DNA from: Eutypa lata
Lineage: Eukaryota > Ascomycota > Sordariomycetes > Xylariales > Diatrypaceae
NCBI GenBank assembly: GCA_022661535.1
Contig: JAKULF010000004.1
Location: 5,952,001 to 6,016,000 of the forward strand
DNA: 64,000 nt
Direction: 5' to 3'
Shown here: positions 13,511 through 25,400 of the stretch, piece by piece
Layout of the letters: each line of letters opens with the position of its first letter
How positions within the stretch are numbered: the first letter of the stretch is position 1
Program-made: the position numbers and the translations under genes
The notes under the pieces: model-generated
The model's database searches: none
What the model saw: only the letters and a program-made list of their open reading frames with translations
What the model was told of the DNA's origin: nothing

Positions 13511-15573
13511 TAATAATATTTTTTTTTTAAAATTTAAATCGTTATTATTTAAAAAATTATTATTTTTTATATTAAATAATTTTAAATTTATATTTTTTAT
13601 AAAAATTAATTAAATTATTTTTTTATAAATTAATTTTTTTTTATTAAAATTAAATTAATCGTAATTATAAATTTTATTAAAAAAATATAAAATTATTTAT
13701 TAATTTTAATAAAAATAAAATATTTAATTTTTAAATTAATATTAACAAAATTTCGTTATAATTAATTTTTATTTAATAATAAATTATAAAATTTATTTAT
13801 ATTTATAATAAAAGTTTTAATTATTAATAAAATTTTATTAATAATAAAGAAAAAAATTACGTAATAATTAATTAAAAAAATATTATTATTAATTATTTTT
13901 AATTTATATTTTTTTAAAAATTTAAACTTTTTAAATTTTAATTTAATAATAATATTAAAATTAATTAATTTTAATAAAAATTTATAATTAATAAAATATT
14001 TATATATAAATATATCGTTTATTTTTTTATTAATAAATTTAAAAAAAGTTTAATTATTATTATTTTTAATTTAATTAATAAAATTAAATTTATTTATATT
14101 AATATATATATAAATAAAATATAATATAAATATTATAAAACGATATTTTAATAATATTTTAAATTTATATTTTTTTATAAATAATTTAAATTATTTATTA
14201 AATTAAGTTTTTATAATTAAGCTTTAATTTAAAAATTATTTTTAAATAATATTTAAAAAAAAAATTATATAAAATAAATTATTTATATTAATTTAATTTT
14301 TAATATAATTTTTATATATATAAATTAAAATTATATTATTTTGTTTTTATAATTTTATAATCTTTTTATATATATAAAATTTAATATTTATTAAGCGTTA
14401 TATAAAATCGTTTATATTTATAAAATTAAAATTAAAAAAATTATTTTTTTTTAATTTAAATAATAATTTATAAAGATTTATTAAATTATATTAAAATTTA
14501 ATTAATAAATTAAACGAAAAAAATTATTAATTTAAAATAAGTTTTTATTAAAATATATTTTTATTTTTATCGATATTTATATATAAAAAAAATATTATAA
14601 ATTAAATTTTTTATATAAATTTAATAATAAAAAAAAATAACGATTTTTTAATAATTTTTAATAATTTTTTATTTAAATTATTTATATATTTATTTAAATT
14701 AAAAAGTTTTAATAACTTTTTTTTAATTATATAATTAATTTTTATATTAATAAATTTTAATATTTTTTTAAATTTTAATAATTTTAAAATTAATTTATTA
14801 TAATTATAAATATTTTAAATTTAATAAATAATTTAAAATAATTAATTTAAATATAAATAATTAAAAAATACGTATTTTTTATAATTATAATTATAATATA
14901 TAAAAATAAAACGTATTTTATTTTTATAATTATTAAAATTACGTTAAATTTATTAAATAAAAAAAATAATTATATTTTTTTAATTAAAAAAATTTAAACT
15001 TTATTAATTATTATTTTATTTATTTCGTTAATTAATTTATTACGTTTATATATTTATTAAAAATATTTATATTAAATATATTTATTTATTATATTAAACG
15101 TTTAAAATAAATATAAATTTAAAAATTTTTAATAATAAAGTAATTAAAGTTTAAAATTATTAACTTTTTTATATAATTAAAATTATTTTATTTTATTTTT
15201 TTTTTAATTATTATTTTTAATTTATAAATTATATTTTTAATTATTAATTTAATTTTTTTAATATATTTTTTAATTTTATTAATAAAATTATTTTTTTAAT
15301 TTAATATTATTTTATAAAAAATAATAATATTTTTTATATTATAAAATATATAATATTTATTTATTTTATTAATATTATTAATTTTATTTTTAATAAATAA
15401 ATAATTAATAATTTTATTTTATAAAGTTTTATTTTTATAATTTTTATTTAAATATATATATTTATATATTTAATTTTAAAGTTTTTTTAATTAATAATTA
15501 TTAACTTTTTAAAAAGATTTATTAATTTATTTTATAAAAATAAAAAGTTTTTTTTTTATTAATATTTAAAATT
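13511..15573. repeat. AT-rich, RIP-degraded block (right flank of the retroelement)
   Basis: The extreme A/T composition resumes at the right end of the retrotransposon. Cytosines are again nearly confined to CpG and CTT. No reading frame or recognisable repeat pair was found. The block ends abruptly at about 15573, where base-balanced DNA begins within a few nucleotides. Confidence 0.8.
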
Positions 15574-15663
15574 AAAATTTTGCCAACCGTTGCGGTGCAA
15601 AAAAGTACGGCCCTTCGCAAGCTCCGGGAACTTTTTTCCGACCTCCGAGATCGGCAAAATTTT
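15574..15663. repeat. Imperfect 90-bp palindrome at the AT-block edge
   Basis: The arms aaaattttgcc (15574-15584) and ggcaaaatttt (15653-15663) are perfect inverted repeats. A second inner pair, aaaaaagt (15599-15606) and acttttttcc (from 15630), extends the potential hairpin. The palindrome begins exactly where the AT-rich block stops, so it may mark the terminus of an element or a breakpoint. Confidence 0.6.
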
Positions 15664-15744
15664 GCTCCGCAGATAATGGCATTCGTCGATTCGAAAGCTA
15701 TATTTTGTATACGTAAATGATAGCATTTATAACAAGATACGCCC

Positions 15745-15804
15745 TTAATTTTCGGCTTCGAATTAGCTACAACAAGCTAACTTAAATTCAAAGCCGAAAA
15801 TTAA
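15745..15804. repeat. 60-bp inverted repeat (hairpin)
   Basis: Twenty-base arms at 15745-15764 and 15785-15804 are complementary with a single mismatch. The inner bases continue the pairing (ttagct ... agctaa) around a short acaaca loop. The arms contain intact CpA-derived and CpG sites, so this hairpin has not been saturated by RIP. Its function is unknown; it may be part of a small non-autonomous element together with the neighbouring tRNA-like sequence. Confidence 0.65.
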
Positions 15805-15863
15805 GTCCGTATAAAAATGTCCGAAGATGGGAAAGGTATTTTTTTTTACTTTCTTTTTATACG

Positions 15864-15950
15864 TTATACGGGATTCGAACCCTAGGCTTTACGGGGCTAC
15901 TACTACGCATTACGGATTCTACAGATTTAGCCATTACATTATAGGCTTTT
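15864..15950 (-). other. tRNA-like sequence (possible SINE head or tRNA relic)
   Basis: On the minus strand a canonical pol III B box, GGTTCGAATCC, lies at 15871-15881 and an A-box-like TGGCTAAATCTG at 15922-15933, about 40 bases apart. I could not pair a 7-bp acceptor stem, so it is not a convincing functional tRNA. Reading on, the minus strand enters an A-rich stretch (about 15840-15858) and then the hairpin at 15745-15804, as might be seen in a tRNA-derived SINE. The boundaries shown are approximate. Confidence 0.45.
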
Positions 15951-16139
15951 TACACTACGGGTTACACTAATCACTGCATAGAAATCTTACACTTTATCTT
16001 TATATATATAGCCAATTTTGCGCCCGTACGTAGGTTTAGCCGACCTATAGCCGAGCCAGCTAGTCAAAAGTTAAATAGGTGGTCAAAGCTGCCACCACCT
16101 AGCTGCACCACCTAGCTGCACCACCCTAAAGAAATCCCT

Positions 16140-17500
16140 AGTTAGGTGGCCAAAGCTTTAGGTCTGTAGGTCTGTAGCCTATAGGGCTGTAGGTCTGTAA
16201 GCCACCTTCATACAGCTGCTACAGCCACCTACAGCTGCTACAGCCACCTACAGCTGCTACAGCCACCTACAGCTGCTACAGCCACCTACAGCTACAGCCA
16301 CCTATATACAGCTGTAGGTCTGTAGGCTAAAGTAATCTAGCTGTTGCAACTCCCTATATACAGCTGTAGGTCAGCTGTAGGTCTGTAAGGCTTGTAGGTG
16401 GCTAGGAGGTCTGTAGGCTGTAGGTCTGAAGGCTTTAGATCCGTACGTGGTCAAAGCTTAAAGCTGTAGGTCTGTAAGCCGTAGCCACCTAGCTGCTGCC
16501 ACCTACAGCTGGAGCTACCTTAAAGCTGCTACAGCCACCTTAAAGCTGCTACAGCCACCTTAAAGCTGCTACAGCCACTTATATACAGCTGTAGGTCTAT
16601 AGCTTTATAGGTCCGGAAGGTGGCTGGTAAGTGGCTAGTAGGTCTGTAAGCTGTAAATCTGTAGCCTTTAGGTCTGTAGGTGGTCAAAGCTTTAGGTGTA
16701 AGCTGTAGGGTAGGTCTGCAAGCTACTGCTGTTACCGTACAGTTGCTACTGCCCGCGTCAGCTGTCACAGCCCCCGTCAGCTGTCACAGCCCCCGTCAGC
16801 TGTCACAGCCCCTATAACTGCTGCCACTGTACAGCTGTTATAACCACTTACACCTGTAGGTCTAAAAGCTGTAGGTTTATACGCTACAGGGTAGGTCTGA
16901 AAGCTGTAGGTCTATACGCTGCAGGGTAGGTTTGTAAGCCACCTAGCTGCTGCCACCTACAGCTTTTAGACCTACAGCTGCTACAGTCACTTACAGCTGC
17001 TACAGCTACTTATATACAGCTGTAGGTCAGCTGTAGGGTAGGTTTGCAAGCTACCTAGCTGCTGCCACCGTACAGCTGCTACAGCCACCTATAGCTGTAA
17101 ATTTGTAGGTTTGTAGGTTTAAAAGCTGTAAGTCTGTAGGCTGTAGGTCTGTAAGCTGTAGATCTAAAAGCTGTAGGGTAGGTCTGTAGGCTGTAGGTTT
17201 GAAAGCTGTAGGGTAGGTCTGTAGGTCTGTAGGTCTGTAGGTCTGTAAGCTGTAGGTCTGTAGGTCTGTAGGTCTGTAGGTCTGTAGGTCTGTAGGCTGT
17301 AGGTCTGAAAGCTGCAAGGTAGGTCTGTAGGTCTGTAAGTTTGTAAGCTGTAGGTTTGAAAGCTGCAGGGTAAGTCTGTAAGCTGTAAGTTTAAAAGCTG
17401 TAGGGTAGGTCTGTAAGGTAGGTCTGTAGGCTGTAGATCTAAAAGCTGTAGGGTAGGTCTGTAGGGTAGGTCTAAAAGCTGTAGGTTGTAGGTGGTCAAA
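16140..17500. repeat. Complex tandem-repeat (minisatellite) array
   Basis: The array mixes several short units. A 19-bp unit (acagctgctacagccacct) is repeated four to five times near 16212-16306; a 20-bp variant starting taaagctgctacagccac occurs at about 16510-16575; a 19-bp unit cccgtcagctgtcacagcc occurs three times at about 16752-16808; and an 8-bp unit gtaggtct recurs from about 17095 to 17490, with runs near 17210-17300. Words such as agctgtaggtctgtaagctg link the parts. CpA and TpG are plentiful, so the array has escaped RIP. Open frames through it (for example 17164-17514 minus) translate to Thr/Leu/Tyr/Asp-rich repeats and are not genes. Confidence 0.85.
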
Positions 17501-17755
17501 GTTAAGTGGCCCATAAAACCTGAAGGATGTACCTAATCAAAGTGTTGAATCTTTTTTAGGACCAATCAAATCCTTAGCGCCATTTTAGCTCCGAACTAAG
17601 GGCCACTAGTTGAATTCTGGCCCATTTAAATCCTTTATCAGCCCGAATTCGACCAATCCGCGAAGGGTATTCTTATCAATATCCGCTATTCGTGCCAACC
17701 TTGATTTTATTCCGAATTTTACGGTTAATTTTCGAGGAACTTAGAATAAAAATGT
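17501..17755. other. Base-balanced unique segment at the island edge
   Basis: About 250 bases of ordinary composition separate the minisatellite from the second AT-rich block. No gene or repeat is recognised. The word gtgccaacc near 17692 resembles the ttgccaacc at the left edge of the island (15580), but the similarity is too short to interpret. Confidence 0.5.
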
Positions 17756-19080
17756 TCTTCGAATATAATTAATTTTTAAAATAAATTCGATATTATTTAT
17801 TTTTATTTAAATAAAATTTTTTTTATTAAAATTAAATTTTAAAAAATTATATTTTATTCGTTTAAATTTAAAAAGTTATAAATATTAAAACTTTATATTA
17901 TTTCGTAAATTATTTTTAAATAAAAAACGAAATTTAATTTTTTTAATTTTTTTTTTTTATAAAATTTAATTTTTTTATATATAATTTTAAATTATTAATA
18001 TATTTTTAAAGAATTTTTTTAAAAGTTTTTTAAATATAAATTAATTTATTTTAATAATAAATAATTTAAAAATTAATAAAATATTATTAAAAATTAATAT
18101 AAAAGTTAATAAAATTATTAATTTAAAAGTTAATTTTAAAAAGTTAATAAATTAAATCGTTAATTTAAAAATAATTAAAATATTTTCGTATTTTTTAATT
18201 ATTTATATAAATTTTTTAATTTTAATTAAATATTTTAAAATAACGTATAATATTTTAATTAAAATTATTTTAAATTTTAAATTTATAACGAAAATTATAA
18301 TATATATAATAAAAAAAATAATAATTTATATAATTATTTAAATAATTAATAATTTAATTTATAATAATTAATAATTATAATTTTTTTTAATTAAAAAATA
18401 AAAAATATTAAATTATTTTAAAAAAAATAAAATAAATAATAATTTAAAATAAATAAATAAAAGTTTTTAAAAACGATTATATTAATTTAATATATAAATA
18501 AAATAAAAAATATTATACGAATTTAAAATAATATAAATTAATATTAAAAAAAAACTTAAATTAAAAATTTAATTTTTATTTATAATAAATACGTTTTATT
18601 TTTAAAAAAAAAATTTTTAATTTTTTTTTAATTTTTTTAAATTATAATAATTAAATATATAAATAATTTTTAATTATTTTAAAATAATAAATTTTTTAAT
18701 AAAAAATTAAAAAATTAAATAAATATAATTTTCGATTAATTTAAAATATAAATTAATTTAATTAATTAAAGAAATTATATAAAATTAAAAAATTTAATAC
18801 GAAAATAAAAACGATAATTTTAATATTTTTTTAAATAATTATAAAATAATTAAAATATAAATATTTTATTTAATTTTTAAATAATAAAATAAGTTTTTAA
18901 AATAATTTATAAAGTTTAATTATTTAAATTTTACTTTTATATATTAATAAAAATATTATAATAATAAAATAAAAATAAAAATATAATTATAATTATATTT
19001 TTTAAATATTTTTTTATTAAGTTAAATAATAAAAAATTTTATTTAATAATCGAATTATATAACTCGTTTATAATACTTAA
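17756..19080. repeat. Second AT-rich, RIP-degraded block
   Basis: The composition switches back to nearly pure A/T with residual cytosines mainly in CpG and CTT contexts. There is no open frame or identifiable element. The right edge grades through (TA)n and tatatatgcgcgtatata (about 19080-19115) into normal sequence by about 19180. Confidence 0.8.
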
Positions 19081-20491
19081 TTATATATATGCGCGTATAT
19101 ATATATATACGTAAAGTAATTAAAGCATTACTTTTATACACTTATATATATTTAAGTAAGTACATATATGCATTATACTAATAAATCCCTTTCTTCTCTT
19201 ACCTCTTTTCCCTAGGTATATAATATTTCCACATACCTAAGTAGTAGGGTTGCAAATTTACCCCTTTTAAGCGAATTAATTATCCCCTTAATTGGCGCGG
19301 ATGGGATGACCACGTTGACCAATCATCCATCTGTTAGGTACCTAGTTAGTTGGGTCGGCACCGCAAGAAAAAAAATAAGAAGTCAGAAGTTAGATATATA
19401 TTGCTCCACCGTGGCAAAAAAAAAAAAAAAAAGAGCTTATATTCATTCATACATATATACCATTGGCCCGGCCCGGCCGAGATCTGATATAGGTAGCAGA
19501 GGTAATATATCTTTCCCGAAACAGTAGTCGTGGCCGGGCCGGTGTGTGTGGGGGCCGCGGTTTGCGGGATGTGGTGGTGGTAGTGGTGGTGTTGCGTTGG
19601 TGCGTTAGCCCAGCACGTGGGTTCCGTCTATAGAATCAATCAATCGGGTTACCATGGCACATGGGTCTCGCTGACCTCACCGTTGGGATTGGGTCTGAGG
19701 CTCGGTAGTCGATTGGGCTGGGGTGGCTGGCTTAGTTACCGGCATGTTAGGTCAGGGTGAAAAATCTAGTTAAGTAATCAATCAGTCAGTCACCTTATAG
19801 ACATTCCTATAGAGCACTATAGGGTTATAGCGTGGATCCAATCCTGCGAATGGAATCGTGGCGGCCGTCACGACATTATTGGTGCTGATCGTGATATACT
19901 AGAGATTTCAAATAAGAGCCACACAAGTATACTAGTTGTGGTTTAAGCAAAATACCCCGACTTTCATTGATTCTCGCTTAATAAAAAAATATTGGTACAT
20001 TCGCTGCCACCCAGTGTTATATAACGCCAACAACGCCAAGCCAGATGTCTTCCCAAGAGAAAAAGCAAAAACTCCAGTGACACTCAAGGTCATATGCCAC
20101 CATATCCTCCATTCCATTCCGTCTCGTATAATCAAGCATCTCTCATTCACCCACATTCCTGGACACTGAAAGAGAGAAAGAATATGTGTATAATGCCGTG
20201 ACTAAAAGGGGGAATGAGTAGATAATGAAGTGAATTATAAAATCGCCTCAGCGCCTGACACCGCGCCATGCTGACTAATAACGGATGAAGAAGAACTTGA
20301 GTTACCTGATGAGTTGTCAGGTATAACCAGTGTATAGCAAGATATAAATATCCAAAAATGCGCAATGGGGGAGACCCTTTGCTTTCTGAGGCTCTAAAAT
20401 GTCAAATGCCTTAAAACCGCGTCGTGCAGATATCGAAAATAGACCAGAAATTGATTAGAAAACCCCGACTCCGCTTGTGACGTCTTAGTGA
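19081..20491. other. Intergenic transition, no supported gene
   Basis: This region runs from the AT-block edge to the 3' end of the MADS-box gene. It contains a TA-repeat, a poly-A run (about 19416-19431) and G/T-rich trinucleotide repeats (about 19568-19595). Open frames here are under 80 codons, overlap on both strands and lack family resemblance. The last few hundred bases presumably hold the 3' UTR of the minus-strand gene. Confidence 0.5.
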
Positions 20492-22442
20492 TTAACCATC
20501 GACCTTGATCCTCTTGGGCTCGAGTATTTCTGGCCCGTCCGATGTAGGGCCAGATGTGCTGATCTCCGGGCTCTTTCGCTTATTCGTCCCAGGAGGATTG
20601 TCATCCCTTAAAAAAGAAGGCCCAGAGACACCTACTGGAGTAGCAAAATTGAGCGGACTTGGAAGAGTGTTGCTGTCGTTTCCTCGAAAGTTCCACTCTG
20701 GGTAGAAACTACTTGGGCTAGGTAGAAATTCGTTGAGGAAACGTGACGGGAGAGCGGACACAGGGGTATCGATGTTCATATTACTATTGTTCTGTGAATG
20801 AGGTGCTGGTCTGGCAAATGGGTTGGGTGGACCAGTAGCGCCGGCGGAAAGCAGAGCTGAGGCGGATGGAGAAGGGGGAGGGAGAACAACCACGGCGCTG
20901 TGGGGTTCCGTTCCATTGCGCTGTGCCGTGTCCGCTGTAGTACGAGGGGAAGTGTTTGACTCGGCCGTGTTACTGCCAGCATCCGATTGTTCATCGGGGA
21001 TTTGTACCTTCAGACGGGGCCTTGCACCGCCACCAGACTTCAAGCTGTTGGAACGAGAAGGAGGACTAAATGTCGGCTCGGGACGGGAAGACGCCGTGTG
21101 AGAGTTTACCAGATTCGAAGTGTTGGAGCGCTGCGGAGGCGGTGGCGGAGAAGAGTGCCCATTGGTACGCGCGACTGCACCGACATCTACAGATTGCGCT
21201 CGACTATTGCCATCATCTTTTGCGTGGGTCTCCTTGTCGAAGGAGGCTAGGTGCTGAGACAAGATCGACCGGTTCTCATCGATGGGAGTGAAGATACTGT
21301 GCTGTTTACGTTGCGGCATTTTCTTGATGGCGGATGCCGTGTCCAACAATGGCTGGCCCAATTTCTCTTGCGATAGTTCACGTTTCACTTCCATTGGCGC
21401 TGGCGGCGGCTGAGGCTCTGTTTGCGGCTCAAGCTGCGGCTGCTGAGATTGTGGCGGTGGCTCAATATGCTGATGTGGGGGCTGCGGAGGAGACATGTGA
21501 GTGGGCGCCTGTGGAAGCTGCTGTTGGTGAGGTTGCGGTGGAGATGGGTGCGGACGGGCAGGTTGGCTCTGCGGGGGATAATTGGGAGGAACGGATGAAC
21601 GGCGCTGCTCTTCGATGTACGAGTGCATCTGAGGATGAGGCTGAGATGGTTGGTATGGATATTGAGGATGCGGTTGGTGCGGGATCCCTTGGGGGTTGTA
21701 GATCGCGGGTTGAGGCATGAAAGCGTAGCCGTTCGCAACGGGAGGCGGTTGGGGTACACCTGGCTGAGTAACGCTGGGAGGGCGACGGAAATCATTTCTG
21801 GATGACGGTCTCGACCCCATCTGAGGTTGTGGGGTATGACCGCGTGGCACATAAGCCATGCCGTTGATGGGAGGTGAGGCCGAGGGGGTGTGGCCGCGAA
21901 GATGTGGAAATGGAGGTTGGCCTGCGTATTGAGGGGGCATCATCTGCGGCTCGACAGAGCCTTCGAGACCGCGCGGGGGAGTACCGTCGATATCCTCGTC
22001 ATCATCATCATCTGCACCACCGTGGAAGTCTCCCGGTCCTTTGTGTTCTTGCGGGCCGCCGTGCTATATAATCCCAGTCAACAACTGCTCTCCCACAATT
22101 CCATCTCAGGGGTATGAAAACGTACGTAATGGTGTTTCGCCATCAACTCGCGCATATCAGCAGACGAATACTCGTATAGCTTCTTGTTTTGACCAAAGAT
22201 GAAAACAGCTACATCGACGGAGCAGAGCACGGAAAGCTCGTGCGCCTTCTTGAATAGGCCGCCTTTTCGCTTAAGAAACGTTCTATAGACATTCGCACGC
22301 GTCAGCAAGGGGTATATGAAAGCATACAAACAACAAAAGTTTCCAAGTCGCCAATACTTCACGTTAGATAGGGGGGCTGAGCTTACACTGAGCGATTCCT
22401 GTCATCTTTGATAGCTTTGATCTCAATCTTTCTGCGCCCCAT
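20492..22442 (-). CDS. rlmA: RlmA/Rlm1-like MADS-box (MEF2-type) transcription factor
   Basis: This predicts a nuclear DNA-binding factor of the SRF/MEF2 class; fungal members (Rlm1, RlmA, Magnaporthe MIG1) act downstream of the cell-wall-integrity MAP kinase. Model: complement of 22387-22442, 22126-22282 and 20492-22063 (594 aa), with introns of 104 and 62 nt. Exon 1 encodes [18 protein letters not shown], the start of the MADS domain. Exon 2 completes it ([20 protein letters not shown]) and adds the MEF2-type extension up to AKHHY. Exon 3 opens with [13 protein letters not shown] and an Asp run near residues 89-96, then a long Pro/Gln/Ser-rich tail with many SP/TP sites and a basic C-terminus (KRKSPE). 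The start is fixed by the conserved MGRRKIEI. About 6.9 kb of gene-free DNA lies upstream. The name rests on family architecture; the class assignment is firm. Confidence 0.88.
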
Positions 22443-25400
22443 CTTGACTAGGAATGAATTTCTAGAATGCGCCGACTGAAGAGTGCAGAAGGTAACTTCC
22501 GTCCGATGGATCACGAAGTGCTGGATGCAAAAGGGGTGTTATAGCTCTGGCAAGCTAACCTTGTGACAATAAATTTCCAGGCCTAATAACAGTCCTAGCA
22601 CACATATATAGACTGGGTTATGATATGAATCGGGCGACGACACCAATAGAAGAAATTAAGGGTCACGTCGTTTGGTTGATACCGATGACGATGACGAAGT
22701 TGTAAAAGAAAAAGGCGGAAAATAAGCAAAAGGCAACAGATGGACGGGCCAAAACATGAAACGGATAGTTTGAACAGACAGACAATTGTCCCAGAAATAG
22801 AAATAAGGAAATGATGTTTATGTTTATGTTGACTTGAATAGGTCAGGCTAGTAGTTATGTAAGTAGGGGTTGAGGTAGGGAGGTGGATGATTAAGTATGA
22901 AGTCAAAATACGTAGGCAGGTAAAGGTAGCCTTTCGTGCCTCGTCAAGCGATGTCCAATCCTATAGAGACAATACGTGGGTATGTAGTCCCAAAGGCCAA
23001 GAAAAACTATAGCTATTGTACGAATAAAGCATGTACCAATGATACAATGACAATGTCGGTCGGTGGTTTGGTGCAGGTTGATGGGGCTGAACCAGGTGCG
23101 GTGCAGTTTTGATTCTAATAATAGACAAGAGTATCGTGGAGTGTGTGCGTGTGTGGTGTGTGAGTGAGTGAGAGTGAGTGAGTGTGTTTTTGGTGTGTGG
23201 TTGTTTCTCTTTTGGCTTTTTTGGTGCGGAAAAAAAGGTCGAGAGTAGAGGAAAAAGTCGGGGGAGGGGAGGGGAGCCAACTGGAGCCAAAGTGGGAAGG
23301 GGATTTCTGGGCCGGTTTGAGAAGAGAGGAAGGGAGCCGACCGAACTTGACCAGGATTAATCGACTCGGCTCTCTGACATGCATGTGTAGTGCCTGTGTA
23401 GTGTGTAGTGCTGGGTAGTATGTATGTATGTAGTATCTGAGTATGTAGGTCTGGGTACGAAATACCTGTAACTAAACTAATGTACAATACCCACTACCAA
23501 CATGAATTGGATTGTACTGGGTGCTGCTGGGCTGCTGGACTACTGGGATATGTAATCTGTACGAAGTTGTATTGCATGAGCATGCATGCTTTCACTATAT
23601 ACGTATACACGCCTTTAACTTCGAATACTTGATAGCTTGGATTCTTTTAACGAAGAGAACTTGTAAGTTATAGGGTAGAGAAGTTTTATCGTCAGTAAAC
23701 ATGTGTATAATCATCGTTCATGGAGAAACTTTTAAGACATCAACCTCATACTCCACTCTCTAGCCGTTTGCTACATAGATACATACATACATACAGGACA
23801 TACATGTTGCGTTGTTGTGCGCTAAGCTTGATAGCGGGTCTGTATGTGCCGTGAGCTACCTTACCTTCCAAGGTTTAGTTAGGCTTTAGGTTAGCTAGTT
23901 ATGTATGTACCTACACTTACACACTGTGCGAGCCTTGCTTATGAATATTCTCAGGTTCGTGAAAACATTGATTTGAAGCCTTAGAGGCTAGTTGTTTTGA
24001 TGCAACTTGCAACCGCCGTAACTCTCTACTACACTCTTGGTATGCATGAGGTTTGAAAAGACTTAGAGTGCTTCATACAACATATATATACAAGGCATGC
24101 AACTTGATATGCAGCAATCATCGCGTTTCTCTGTGAGTACCTGAGTTAAAGGCGGCTAGGTTCCGAGCTATATAAATGAGCTTAAGGAGCTTTAGTTAAC
24201 CTCTAGGAGTTGCTAGTGAAGAGTTAACCGATCTGAGCTGAGCCGGGAATCTACTACCCTATCTCTAATATGCATATTCACAGTCTCACAATGATGTCAA
24301 CCTCTTTCCTCTTAAAGAAGAATTACAAACCCTCAAGAGTGTTACAAACCGTAAGCCCTCAACGCCATCACAGTCCACGGCTACTGTAACTACCTGGCAG
24401 ATCAACACGATATCCCACCCAAGTTACAATAGCCATTCTTTCACCTCTAGGTAGTCCTGTTACCTCTCACATACCTACCTACCTACCTACTAGGTAATTC
24501 CTTTTACTTCGCCATAAGTAAGTGATAAGTGATGCACAAGTACGATTCTGACGTGCAGCAAGTTCGATAGTAGTAGTATGTACGTATGTAGTAGTAGAAA
24601 CAAGCGCAGCCCCCCTCAGAATCACACACACCATCTGCCGTCCTGCCTGGGCCTTTTTGAGGCTGAAAAGCTATTTTGAGCTATATGCGGGTAAACGCTT
24701 CTCGAAGGGCTCTTTGCGTCGCATTACATTACATTACATGGCATGACATTACGTCGTGCGTTTTCTCATCATCCTCCTACTGATTCATCAGTTATTCATT
24801 CATTCATCGTCTGCAACGATGGATTTATCAACACTGAAGCTAAGTTGGTAGCTAACTAGCAAGGTACCTAGGTAGGTAGTATCTTGCAATTGACAACTAC
24901 TGATTTGATGTCCCCATCCATCCATTTATCTGTATCTATCCATCCATCGGTCTTTTGGTGCTCGGAGATTTAAAGGAGCAGCGATTGTCTTCCTCCTCTG
25001 GTGGTCGTATGTATGTATGCGCGTATGTACAATCTACCCCTTGCATACGCCGCGCATCTCATCCTTCGTAGAGACATGAGAGAGGGGTAAAAGGGTCCTA
25101 TGGGTCGCCCGTCATACTACAAAATAGCCCTGTGAGGATGGGATGGGAATCCAAAAGACGAAGAAACTCTTTCGAGGGGTAACCCTTCTCCTCCCCCCAA
25201 TAATGATGATGATGATGGTTCCCACTATGTAGCTATGTAGGGACAGCTCTTAACTAAACTCCACGGTTTGTATAGTATACATAACTCCGCCGAGATCATG
25301 GTTGTCTTCTACCTACCTACGTAGAATATTGTCGGCGCACTATGCACGTATAATGTAAGTAAGTAAGTCGTGACTCAGATGCGACCATACTCGGACTGCG

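Noticed and set aside
1..15573. Mitochondrial DNA or a CRISPR-like repeat array
   Set aside because: Extreme AT content could suggest organellar DNA, but there are no open frames, rRNA or tRNA genes, and the C-context bias fits RIP. No regularly spaced repeats exist.
15864..15950. Functional tRNA on the minus strand
   Set aside because: A and B boxes exist but the acceptor stem cannot be paired, so only a tRNA-like relic or SINE head is claimed.
17051..17514. Open frames of 88 and 116 codons on the minus strand
   Set aside because: They are translations of the gtaggtct minisatellite and consist of Leu/Gln/Thr/Asp/Tyr-Arg-Pro repeats without a start context or domain.
22903..23487. 194-codon frame on the minus strand
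   Set aside because: It reads through GT/GA microsatellite and pyrimidine-rich promoter-like DNA, has His/Thr/Ser-rich low complexity and matches no family.
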